Origin: CAYSVN01 sp964434585
GTDB lineage: Bacteria; Patescibacteriota; Gracilibacteria; Peribacterales; Peribacteraceae
NCBI GenBank assembly: GCA_964434585.1
Contig: CAYSVN010000070.1
Location: 1-5,965 of the forward strand
Direction of reading: 5' to 3'
Length of the DNA stretch: 5,965 nucleotides
Below the pieces are notes generated by a model, which saw nothing but the letters and a program-made list of their open reading frames with translations, ran no database searches and was not told the DNA's origin. A program made the translations under genes and the position numbers. Every line of letters starts with the position of its first letter. Positions within the stretch are counted from its first letter, which is position 1. Shown here one piece after another: positions 1 to 5,432 of the stretch.

Positions 1-435
1 ATTGAGCTTTCTACAGTGAGCGGTATAGAATACACGATTGACACCGGTAACGACACTGCTGTGTTAAATGTTCTTGATGATGATGCTTCAACTGCAACCT
101 CAGGCAGTTGTGTAGATGGATGGTGGGAGTATGGCACTACCTGGTATGAATCTAGTGCTACCTGCGAGAGTGCTAAAGGTTCAATTTGTATTGTGGCAGC
201 TTGTGCTATCACACCTGATACCGGTGGAGGTGGAGGTTCAAGTTCATCTTCTTCAAGTATTTCGAGCGCTGGTTCTTCTAGTGTTTCGACATCTCCTGAT
301 TGTGTAGATGGTATATATATGGTTCCATGTTTAGATCCGGGTGGAGAATGGTATCCTGATGAGACTGCTTGTAACGCTTCCTGTGGCACCCCTTGTGCCG
401 TTGCATTACTTTGTCCTGTAGCAGCGCCTTTATAG
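1..435 (+). CDS. C-terminal part of a cysteine-rich extracellular surface protein (5' end outside window)
   Basis: The frame is open from base 1 and ends with TAG at 433-435, so only the last 144 residues are seen. A GTG at 16 exists, but nothing suggests it is the true start. The first ~28 residues (YTIDTGNDTAVLNVLDDD) look like the last strands of a Calx-beta domain, which typically ends in an A-x-[LV]-x-[VI]-x-D-D-D pattern; this is a resemblance by eye. Two related cysteine modules follow, separated by a low-complexity linker of five Gly and a long Ser-rich run (about bases 223-297). Such tandem domains with Gly/Ser spacers are typical of exported adhesin-like proteins, and paired cysteines suggest disulfides formed outside the cytoplasm. 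No sorting signal, LPXTG motif or C-terminal membrane helix is visible; the protein ends in a short hydrophobic tail, CPVAAPL. The pilin-like gene 53 bases downstream on the same strand supports a surface role. The exact ligand or function is unknown. Confidence 0.75.
   Translation: MELSTVSGIEYTIDTGNDTAVLNVLDDDASTATSGSCVDGWWEYGTTWYESSATCESAKGSICIVAACAITPDTGGGGGSSSSSSSISSAGSSSVSTSPDCVDGIYMVPCLDPGGEWYPDETACNASCGTPCAVALLCPVAAPL
109..414 (+). repeat. Two diverged cysteine-module repeats in the surface protein
   Basis: Module 1 (109-204) and module 2 (301-414) share the order CVDG, then WY, a Cys, then Gly-x-x-Cys-x-V-A-x-x-Cys. Module 1 has cysteines at the start, middle and two near the end. 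Module 2 has the same four plus two extra (after MVP and in NASC). A Gly5 and Ser-rich linker separates them. The shared pattern implies internal duplication followed by divergence. The extra pair in module 2 would allow one additional disulfide. I do not recognise this as a named domain. Confidence 0.7.
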
Positions 436-470
436 AAAGTAAAACTGTCGCTTTTTTATTACAATAGATT

Positions 471-476
471 TATACT
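471..476 (+). promoter_or_regulatory. Possible -10 box (TATACT) for the pilin-like gene
   Basis: TATACT lies 12 bases before the ATG at 489 and 6 before the GTG at 483, so the transcript would have little or no leader. No convincing -35 hexamer is seen at 16-18 bases upstream. It could be chance in AT-rich DNA. The gene might instead be read through from the upstream surface-protein gene, which ends only 53 bases before it. Confidence 0.3.
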
Positions 477-488
477 GTTTTTGTGTTT

Positions 489-911
489 ATGTATTCCAAA
501 CATGCCGGCTTTACGTTAGTGGAACTTTTAATTGGCGTTGCTATTATTTCGATTTTATCCGGTTTAACAATTTTAACAATAAACCCTGTTAAGTATTTAG
601 GTGATGCTCAAGAAGCTACAGAAATGTTTCAGGCAAACCAAATAGAAAAAGCATTACTGCGTATGTACTCTGCTAAAGGAGCACTTCCTAATACTGCACA
701 AATACCAACAACACTAAATACGGCGCTTTCTATTTGCGCAGAAGGACTAGATGATTACCCAAATTGCATAGATATTAGCGCTATTGTTACAGAAAATATT
801 TTACAAGCTTTGCCCGTAGCAAGCGATGCAGAGTTTGGGACTATTGGATTTTCTGTTTACAAAGATATACTTGGCATTGCCCATGTTATTATTTCGCCAG
901 AGGCGGAATAA
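489..911 (+). CDS. Type IV pilin-like / type II secretion pseudopilin-like protein
   Basis: This is a 140-residue protein with a class III signal: a short basic leader MYSKHAG, then the methylation/assembly motif FTLVELLI. Prepilin peptidase would cut after Gly7, making Phe8 the mature N-terminus. Glu12 is the conserved Glu5 of mature pilins. A hydrophobic helix covers residues ~8-30, followed by INPVKYLGDAQ, which is common in pilin-like proteins of Candidate Phyla Radiation bacteria. The globular part has just two cysteines (Cys83 and Cys93), which fit a disulfide loop. The protein would be a subunit of a type IV pilus or a related filament; whether major or minor cannot be told, and no pilus assembly ATPase or platform gene is visible. 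The ATG at 489 is preferred for its standard leader length. A GTG at 483 would add two residues and matches the projected transcription start from TATACT. No Shine-Dalgarno site is seen. Confidence 0.88.
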   Translation: MYSKHAGFTLVELLIGVAIISILSGLTILTINPVKYLGDAQEATEMFQANQIEKALLRMYSAKGALPNTAQIPTTLNTALSICAEGLDDYPNCIDISAIVTENILQALPVASDAEFGTIGFSVYKDILGIAHVIISPEAE

Positions 912-1130
912 TTATTTTTTACGATGTAATACTATAAGCATTGCTACAAATTCACTTAAGCCAAAACCAATAAAAAACCATGGTAAAAAGAACAAAAAGA
1001 ACACTGAGCTTACTTGTTCTAGTGATCCTAAAAATTGAAGTTCTGTGCTAAGTAGGTATACGCCCGAAATAATACCAAGAATACTAAGAGCAATAGCAAG
1101 TGCGAGACTAATTTTGTAATGGAGTTGCAT
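912..1130 (-). CDS. Small two-helix membrane protein, unknown function
   Basis: The 72-residue frame starts at the ATG complementary to 1128-1130 and ends in TAA. It has two strongly hydrophobic stretches, residues ~7-27 (ISLALAIALSILGIISGVYLL) shortened here by eye and ~42-67 (rich in Phe, Leu, Ile), with a basic C-terminal tail HRKK. This predicts an inner-membrane protein with two helices and a short polar loop (STELQFLGSLEQ). The open frame continues upstream to 1439, but that extension is antisense to the ABC ATPase and has no membrane or domain character, so I use the internal ATG. The stop directly abuts the pilin stop on the other strand. No Shine-Dalgarno site is visible; a -10-like TATACT lies ~23 bases upstream. 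I recognise no family. The composition argues for a real gene, but a chance frame is not excluded. Confidence 0.6.
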   Translation of the reverse strand: MQLHYKISLALAIALSILGIISGVYLLSTELQFLGSLEQVSSVFFLFFLPWFFIGFGLSEFVAMLIVLHRKK

Positions 1131-1153
1131 AAGGTTGAGGTAGAAGTGTATAA

Positions 1154-1161
1154 AGTATAAT
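1154..1161. promoter_or_regulatory. Overlapping divergent -10 boxes between the small membrane gene and the ABC ATPase gene
   Basis: The eight bases AGTATAAT read as a perfect TATAAT on the plus strand (1156-1161) and as TATACT on the minus strand (1159-1154). The plus reading has a weak -35 candidate TTGAGG at 1135-1140 with a short 15-base spacer, and would give a leader of about 87 bases for the ATPase. The minus reading would give a leader of about 17 bases for the small membrane gene. The rest of 1131-1254 has no gene. A second, poorer plus-strand box (TACACT, 1242-1247) lies 7 bases before the ATPase start. Confidence 0.4.
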
Positions 1162-1254
1162 GGAGCTTTTAATGTGATGCTACTACGTCGGGCCCTTAAA
1201 TGTTCTTCTTGGCAACTCTTTTCTTTTACTCCATTGCTTAGTACACTATAACTC

Positions 1255-1983
1255 ATGGATACCCCACTTATACAAATTAGTAATTTACAAAAATCATTTT
1301 TTAATGATGACTTAGAAACAAAAGTTTTACATGGTATAGATCTTACTATTAAAGCAGGGGAGTTTATTTCTATTATGGGTCCTTCGGGATCTGGTAAAAG
1401 TACCTTAATGCATATTTTAGGTTTTTTAGACCAGCACACTGGGGGTGATTATTTTTTTCAAGGTGAGCCAACTAAGCATATGACAGACGACGAAATGGCT
1501 GCAATACGTTCAAAACGGGTTAGCTTTGTGTTTCAAGCATTCTTTTTATTACCGAGAACTACAGTACTACAAAACGTAATGCTTCCCTTGCTTTACCAGC
1601 CAAATATTTCTATAGAAGAGCGTAAAACTAGGGCGCTAGCAGCTATTGCAGCTGTAGATCTTAGCGATAGGGCTGAGTTTTACAGTAATCAACTTTCTGG
1701 TGGACAAAAGCAACGCGTGGCGATTGCTAGAGCTTTGGTAACAAATCCTGAACTAATTTTTGCTGACGAGCCTACTGGAAACCTTGATTCAAAATCTGGC
1801 TTACAGGTAATGTCTGCTTTGCAAAAATTACACGATGAAGGCCATACCATTATTTTAGTAACACATGAACGTAGCACCGCGGAACATGCGGATAGAATTA
1901 TTGAACTACGTGATGGATTGCTTGAAAAAGACTCCAGTGACTTTGAAACACGGAGAGCGGAAGGAGCGATAACATTGAAATAA
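1255..1983 (+). CDS. ABC transporter ATP-binding protein, MacB/LolD/FtsE-like
   Basis: This 242-residue ATPase is the normal length for a stand-alone nucleotide-binding subunit. Walker A is GPSGSGKS at residues 42-49, the Q-loop Gln is 94, the signature LSGGQ is 147-151, Walker B with catalytic Glu172 is LIFADE at 167-172, the D-loop is at 176-178 and the H-loop His is 204. The stretches LHGIDLTIKAGEFISIMGPSG, FVFQ.F.LLP and ADEPTGNLDSKSG mark the MacB/LolD/FtsE group, whose members work with FtsX-fold permeases as mechanotransmitters rather than as ordinary importers. It would act on the inner face of the membrane. The last ~18 residues (EKDSSDFETRR...) form a polar tail beyond the core fold. 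All catalytic residues are intact. No permease gene lies beside it: the downstream neighbour is convergent and the upstream one divergent. Start ATG at 1255 is chosen because TAA closes the frame just upstream at 1249; there is no Shine-Dalgarno site. Confidence 0.93.
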   Translation: MDTPLIQISNLQKSFFNDDLETKVLHGIDLTIKAGEFISIMGPSGSGKSTLMHILGFLDQHTGGDYFFQGEPTKHMTDDEMAAIRSKRVSFVFQAFFLLPRTTVLQNVMLPLLYQPNISIEERKTRALAAIAAVDLSDRAEFYSNQLSGGQKQRVAIARALVTNPELIFADEPTGNLDSKSGLQVMSALQKLHDEGHTIILVTHERSTAEHADRIIELRDGLLEKDSSDFETRRAEGAITLK

Positions 1984-1991
1984 AGAATAGA

Positions 1992-2076
1992 TTGTAGAGG
2001 TAGAAGAGGTTTTTTAGTTGATACATAATAAACTGAGTTCCTTCTTATGTTTTTACAGCACATTCTATCTCTGTAA
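1992..2076 (+). other. Possible long-range RNA stem in the convergent intergenic region
   Basis: Bases 1992-2005 (TTGTAGAGGTAGAA) can pair with 2063-2076 (TTCTATCTCTGTAA) over 14 consecutive positions, three of them G-U wobbles, closing a loop of 57 bases. The wobbles pair only in the plus-strand transcript; on the minus strand they become A-C mismatches. So if real it belongs to the 3' end of the ATPase mRNA. It is not a classical terminator, since no U-run follows the stem. The 100-base gap holds nothing else I can name. A chance match is possible. Confidence 0.25.
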
Positions 2077-2083
2077 GGTTTGG

Positions 2084-2695
2084 CTATCCTCGGATTCCCT
2101 GATCCTTACCCCAGTGTTTCACGCGTTCATCTGGGTGAATAGGAATAGGATACGTTTCTAGTACTACCTCCAATAGGTCTATTAGTTTTTCAGGATCATC
2201 ATGCAGTACAACATTTGGTGTCATCTCACGACTGCAAATATCTTCAATAATATGTGGTACATTGTCTGACATTCCACCGGTGCCCGTTAAAATTCCACAT
2301 GGTTTTCCTTCGTTGTAGGCAATGGTAAACTCATTAATAGTACCAACACCTCCGCCAACAAACACTAAGGCATCACTACTACGAATATTAACAATATCGC
2401 GCTCCATAAACCCTTGGCCGGTATACATAATAATTTCTGGTGTTAAGGGAGACTTGTATTCATTTACATGCTCGTAAGCAGAAAATGCAGGGGAAATTCC
2501 AATAGTTAGCCCACCAGCTTCTCGGGCAGCAATTAATGCATCATCTGGTAAGCCAGGACAGGCACCATTTAAAAGAATATAACCACGGTCAGCAATGGTT
2601 TTACCAAGTGCTTGTGCTTTTATTACTGCGGTATCGTTATTTAATTGGTCGCCACTGGCAGAACCCATAACGCCAATTTTTAGTTTTTGTTCCAT
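2084..2695 (-). CDS. LOG-family protein (SLOG/Rossmann-like nucleotide-processing fold)
   Basis: This 203-residue protein begins with a beta strand and glycine turn, IGVMGSASG (residues 7-15), then NGACPGLPDDA at 43-53, and carries the family hallmark GGGVGTINE at 114-122, equivalent to PGGxGTxxE of LOG proteins. MERDIVNIRSSDALV at 97-111 supplies the conserved Arg before it. Glu122 and Arg99 match the catalytic pair of known phosphoribohydrolases, which split nucleoside 5'-monophosphates into base and ribose phosphate. The order of motifs resembles the bacterial TIGR00725-like branch more than plant-type LOG. The substrate here is unknown: cytokinin production should not be assumed, and nucleotide salvage, ligand sensing or lysine-decarboxylase-type mis-annotation are all seen in this family. 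The protein is cytoplasmic, with no signal or membrane segment. It lies 42 bases after an unrelated small gene on the same strand, with its own -10 box in the gap. The start is the ATG complementary to 2693-2695. Confidence 0.88.
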   Translation of the reverse strand: MEQKLKIGVMGSASGDQLNNDTAVIKAQALGKTIADRGYILLNGACPGLPDDALIAAREAGGLTIGISPAFSAYEHVNEYKSPLTPEIIMYTGQGFMERDIVNIRSSDALVFVGGGVGTINEFTIAYNEGKPCGILTGTGGMSDNVPHIIEDICSREMTPNVVLHDDPEKLIDLLEVVLETYPIPIHPDERVKHWGKDQGIRG

Positions 2696-2723
2696 AGTTG
2701 TTTATGTTGTAAGTAGTGTAGTT

Positions 2724-2732
2724 ATTATAGCA
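2724..2732 (-). promoter_or_regulatory. Extended -10 promoter (TGCTATAAT) for the LOG-family gene
   Basis: On the minus strand the gap upstream of the LOG gene contains TGCTATAAT, a perfect -10 hexamer with the TG extension. Transcription would begin near 2717 and give a leader of about 21 bases. No good -35 is seen, which is usual for extended -10 promoters. This suggests the LOG gene can be expressed apart from the two genes upstream. Confidence 0.5.
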
Positions 2733-2737
2733 GACTT

Positions 2738-3166
2738 TTAACCATTTGTATCTATTTCTTCTTCGATGTTACCTATAGAAGCTTTGGTTTCTCTTATTTT
2801 TTTTCGAATGCTGATCACTTTTCTTGCAAGAGTTAACCGTGTTTTTTCTTCCTCCTCGCTGCTATCGTTAGCTATAACTTCACCATCAACTTCTTCTATT
2901 AGTAATGGCTCATCTTGCGACTGTTGATGGTGCCTGTTCTTTCTATTTGCCTCTTCTAAATCTTCATTCAATTCATTTAATAATTCTTCATAGGCAATCT
3001 TAAGTTGTTTTTTCCAATATATTATTTCTTCATCATCTAGTACATGCTGGCCTTGTTCTAAGTTTTTAATATTTTCTAAAATTTCTGCAATAGTATCTCC
3101 TGTTGGTACGCCGGTATCGGATGCCTCTCCATAGAAACTACCAGAATCTGATTTATTCATATTCAT
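2738..3166 (-). CDS. Hypothetical acidic, largely helical protein; second gene of a two-gene operon
   Basis: I do not recognise this 142-residue protein. It is very rich in Glu, Asp, Lys and Ile/Leu. The first ~24 residues are Gly/Ser-rich and look disordered. Residues ~25-75 (TIAEILENIKNL ... LKIAYEELLNEL) and ~108-138 (LTLARKVISIRKKI ... IGNIEEEI) look like amphipathic helices that could form coiled coils. Between them is a polar HHQQSQ and acidic EEVDGEV...SSEEEE linker. There is no signal peptide, membrane helix or cysteine. It may therefore be a cytoplasmic helical hairpin that binds a partner. It follows the 117-residue gene after only 8 bases, so the two are likely cotranscribed. The start is ATG at 3166; an in-frame ATG two codons later (3160) is an alternative. 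No Shine-Dalgarno site is visible. Confidence 0.75.
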   Translation of the reverse strand: MNMNKSDSGSFYGEASDTGVPTGDTIAEILENIKNLEQGQHVLDDEEIIYWKKQLKIAYEELLNELNEDLEEANRKNRHHQQSQDEPLLIEEVDGEVIANDSSEEEEKTRLTLARKVISIRKKIRETKASIGNIEEEIDTNG

Positions 3167-3174
3167 AATGTTAT

Positions 3175-3528
3175 TTATTGTAAGCCGTCATTTAATTTAT
3201 TGTAATTTAACTTGTTTGTAGGTTTTTTTCTTTTTACCACCCCTTTTGGTTCAATTGCCGTGGTTGGTCTGTTAAATACTTCAAAAGCTGCATCTATTGC
3301 TTTAGTGGTTGTTTGATCTACTGATTCGTGTGAGCTTTCAATAGGTTTTTCAACATTATCTATTAGGCCTTCTGTAAGAATACTACTCATACCCCTTAAA
3401 GAATCGCGTCGAACAGTTTCGCCACTTATCTTTTGGAATGTTCTTAGTATCTCTTCTTCGTTTAACTTAAATTCGCTGTTTATCTTAAAATCATTGTCTA
3501 GGTTAAATGAGTTTTTTTCTTGTTTCAT
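3175..3528 (-). CDS. Hypothetical small polar protein; first gene of a two-gene operon divergent from topA
   Basis: I do not recognise this 117-residue protein. Its N-terminus is polar and Asn/Lys/Glu-rich (NLDNDFKINSEFKLNEEEI). It is followed by a predicted helix at ~24-37 and an Arg-containing patch RRDSLRGMSSILTEGLID at 40-57. A disordered Ser/Thr stretch comes next, then a short hydrophobic segment AIDAAFEVF at 78-86 and a basic tail VVKRKKPTNKLNYNKLN. It has no cysteine, membrane helix or signal peptide. The basic tail could contact nucleic acid or the acidic protein encoded 8 bases downstream; this is inference from charge only. The start ATG is complementary to 3526-3528 and sits 8 bases after an extended -10 box, implying an almost leaderless mRNA. 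The divergent neighbour is topA, with 83 bases between the two starts. Confidence 0.72.
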   Translation of the reverse strand: MKQEKNSFNLDNDFKINSEFKLNEEEILRTFQKISGETVRRDSLRGMSSILTEGLIDNVEKPIESSHESVDQTTTKAIDAAFEVFNRPTTAIEPKGVVKRKKPTNKLNYNKLNDGLQ

Positions 3529-3533
3529 ATAAT
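3528..3533 (+). promoter_or_regulatory. Possible -10 box (TATAAT) for topA
   Basis: A perfect TATAAT on the plus strand overlaps the first base of the divergent gene's start codon. It would give topA a leader of about 72 bases. A weak alternative closer to the gene is TTGAAT, 17 bases, then TACGTT, with the second hexamer just before the start. Neither has strong support in this AT-rich spacer. Confidence 0.25.
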
Positions 3534-3536
3534 ATT

Positions 3537-3545
3537 ATTATAACA
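3537..3545 (-). promoter_or_regulatory. Extended -10 promoter (TGTTATAAT) for the two-gene operon
   Basis: On the minus strand TGTTATAAT ends 8 bases before the ATG of the 117-residue gene. Initiation 6-7 bases after the hexamer would start the mRNA within about two bases of the start codon. The TG-N-TATAAT form is the same as the box before the LOG gene. Confidence 0.5.
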
Positions 3546-3611
3546 TATTTTATTTTAAATTACCAGTACAGTGGTTTGAATTCATGGGTTAGTAAGGGTA
3601 CGTTGCAGTTC

Positions 3612-4787
3612 ATGTCTAAACATCTTGTTATTGTAGAGAGTCCGACAAAGGCTCGAACTATCCAGCCTTTTTTAGGTAATGATTACCATGTTCTTGCGAG
3701 TATGGGGCACGTTCGAGATTTACCCAGTAGTACTATGGCGGTAGATACAGAAGGGGACTTTACGCCAGTTTATGAAGTGTCTGACGGTAAAAAGAAAGTA
3801 ATTACAGAGCTTAAAAAAGCTTTAAAAGCTGCAGAAACCTTATGGATTGCAACTGATGAAGACCGAGAAGGAGAAGCTATTGGATGGCATCTATTAGAGG
3901 TTCTTAAGCCAAAAAAAGAAGTGCCAGTAAAACGTATTGTGTTTCACGAAATTACAAAACCAGCTATTTTAGCTGCTATTGAACATCCGGTAGACATTAA
4001 TCAAAACCTCTGTAAAGCTCAAGAAGCACGTCGTGTTTTAGACCGCTTAGTAGGTTATACACTTTCGCCACTACTATGGAAAAAAGTAGCTAGAGGTTTA
4101 AGTGCTGGCCGTGTACAGAGCGTGGCTGTAAAAATTATTGTTGATAGAGAGCTTGCCATTCGTGCTTTTAAACCAGAAGAGTACTGGTCTTTAATTGCAC
4201 TACTTAATACTGATAATAAAGAAGGTATAGAAGCTACACTTAAAAAACGTGATGGTAAAAAAGTTATTCCAGGCTCGCAGGTAGAAATGGATGAAGTTTT
4301 GGAAGATCTTAAAAATGCTACCTACACCGTGGCTGATGTTGAAGAAAAAGAGGTAACTAAAAATCCTTCACCGCCATTTACAACTTCGACCTTGCAGCAA
4401 GAAGCTGGACGTAAGCTTGGATTTTCTTTAAAACAAACCATGGTAGTTGCACAGCAGCTTTATGAAGGTATTAAATTACCAGGAGAAGGACAAACTGGGC
4501 TTATTACCTACATGCGTACTGACTCTGTTAACTTAAGCGAAAAAGCTGTTACGGATGCTAAAGCTGTTATCGAATCTGAATTTGGTAAAGAATTTGCACT
4601 AAGTGCCCCGCGTACATTTAAAACTAAAAGCAAAGGTGCACAACAGGCGCATGAAGCCATTAGGCCAACGGAAATGCACAGAACTCCAGGTAGCTTAAAA
4701 GGAGTGCTTGATGCAGGACAATTAAAACTTTACACCCTTATTTGGAAACGTGCTGTAGCTTGCCAAATGGCTGCTGCTAAACTTTAA
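3612..4787 (+). CDS. topA: DNA topoisomerase I (type IA), N-terminal part, ended early by in-frame TAA
   Basis: TopA relaxes negatively supercoiled DNA by cutting one strand through a tyrosine and passing the other strand. This open part encodes 391 residues. The TOPRIM domain has Glu9 in IVESPTKA and the metal-binding TDEDREGE at 81-88 (Asp82, Asp84, Glu86). LDRLVGYTLSP at 143-153 and GLSAGRVQSVA at 162-172 are family signatures. The active-site Tyr300 is in ITYMRTDS, with the conserved Arg two residues on. QQAHEAIRPT at 344-353 is intact. The frame then meets TAA at 4785-4787, right after CQMAAAKL, in the middle of the domain that closes the toroidal core. Complete bacterial TopA proteins are roughly 700-900 residues, so this product alone should not fold into a working enzyme. 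The start ATG at 3612 gives the canonical MSKHLVIVESPTKA; the frame is open upstream to 3507, but that extension is non-homologous and overlaps the divergent gene. An AAGGG lies 13 bases upstream, far for a ribosome site. Confidence 0.93.
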   Translation: MSKHLVIVESPTKARTIQPFLGNDYHVLASMGHVRDLPSSTMAVDTEGDFTPVYEVSDGKKKVITELKKALKAAETLWIATDEDREGEAIGWHLLEVLKPKKEVPVKRIVFHEITKPAILAAIEHPVDINQNLCKAQEARRVLDRLVGYTLSPLLWKKVARGLSAGRVQSVAVKIIVDRELAIRAFKPEEYWSLIALLNTDNKEGIEATLKKRDGKKVIPGSQVEMDEVLEDLKNATYTVADVEEKEVTKNPSPPFTTSTLQQEAGRKLGFSLKQTMVVAQQLYEGIKLPGEGQTGLITYMRTDSVNLSEKAVTDAKAVIESEFGKEFALSAPRTFKTKSKGAQQAHEAIRPTEMHRTPGSLKGVLDAGQLKLYTLIWKRAVACQMAAAKL

Positions 4788-4914
4788 AGAGTAGGCGCAG
4801 ACATTGAATCTAGCCGCTACACTTTTAGGGCAACTGGCCAAACAGTGGTATTTGCTGGATTTTTAAAGGTTTACCAAGAAGGTAAGGATGAAGCCAGTGA
4901 ACCAACCAGACAAG

Positions 4915-4939
4915 AACCCGTTCGACAGGCTCAGGGGTT
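4915..4939 (+). repeat. Interspersed TTCGACAGGCTCAG-type repeat inserted in frame in topA
   Basis: The core TTCGACAGGCTCAG (4921-4934) is flanked by arms AACCC (4915-4919) and GGGTT (4935-4939) that are inverse complements. From memory, close variants of this imperfect palindrome, and the peptide it encodes here (EPVRQAQG), recur in many unrelated environmental bacterial genomes and proteins as a REP-like element. It adds no stop. It lies in a variable loop between FLKVYQEGKDE and the conserved LPQLTKGQ, where extra residues are tolerable. Only one copy is in this window. Confidence 0.6.
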
Positions 4940-5432
4940 AGGTGATAATGAAAAATTCTTACCACAGCTTACAAAAGGACAAGTGTTAACACTTGATAAG
5001 CTAAACCCAGAACAACACTTTACGAAGCCCCCTCCACGTTATACGGAAGCTAGCTTGGTTAAAAAATTAGAAGAAGAGGGTATTGGTCGACCAAGTACCT
5101 ACGCTCCAACTATTTCTACTATTCAAAATCGTGGTTATATAGAAAAAGAAGGTAAACAGCTTAAGCCACTTGATGTTGCCTTTATGGTAACAGAGCTTTT
5201 AAGTAAGCACTTTCCAGATATTGTAAGCCTTAGCTTTACCGCTAGTATGGAAGATAGCTTAGATGGTATTGAGGCGGGTACTATTAATTCTACAGAATTT
5301 TTACGTGATTTTTATGGCCCATTTGCAGGCAGTGTAGCAGAAAAAACAGAAAGTATTTCGCGTAGTGAGGTTCAAAAAGAACGTGAACTAGGCGTTGACC
5401 CTAAAACCAAGCTAACAGCTATTGCTCGTTTT

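Noticed and set aside
436..482. Rho-independent terminator after the surface protein (T-run at 452-457)
   Set aside because: The T-run has no convincing GC-rich stem before it, only a few possible pairs.
1117..1235. TAATGGAG at 1117 and 1158 with inverse complement at 1228 as operator sites
   Set aside because: Eight-base matches in AT-rich DNA without regular spacing; one copy lies inside a gene.
1131..1439. Longer version of the small membrane protein on the minus strand
   Set aside because: The extra residues are antisense to the ABC ATPase Walker A region and show no domain or membrane character.
2084..2695. Naming the LOG-family gene as a cytokinin or lysine decarboxylase gene
   Set aside because: The motif defines the fold and likely chemistry, not the substrate; lysine decarboxylase is a well-known mis-annotation in this family.
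3507..3611. N-terminal extension of topA
   Set aside because: It lacks TopA homology and overlaps the start of the divergent gene; MSKHLVIVESPTKA at 3612 is the standard beginning.
4779..4806. Programmed frameshift at CTT TAA A in topA, similar in look to the release-factor 2 CTT TGA C site
   Set aside because: Homology resumes in the original frame, and both shifted frames hit stops within a few codons. Only readthrough or a sense codon restores the protein.
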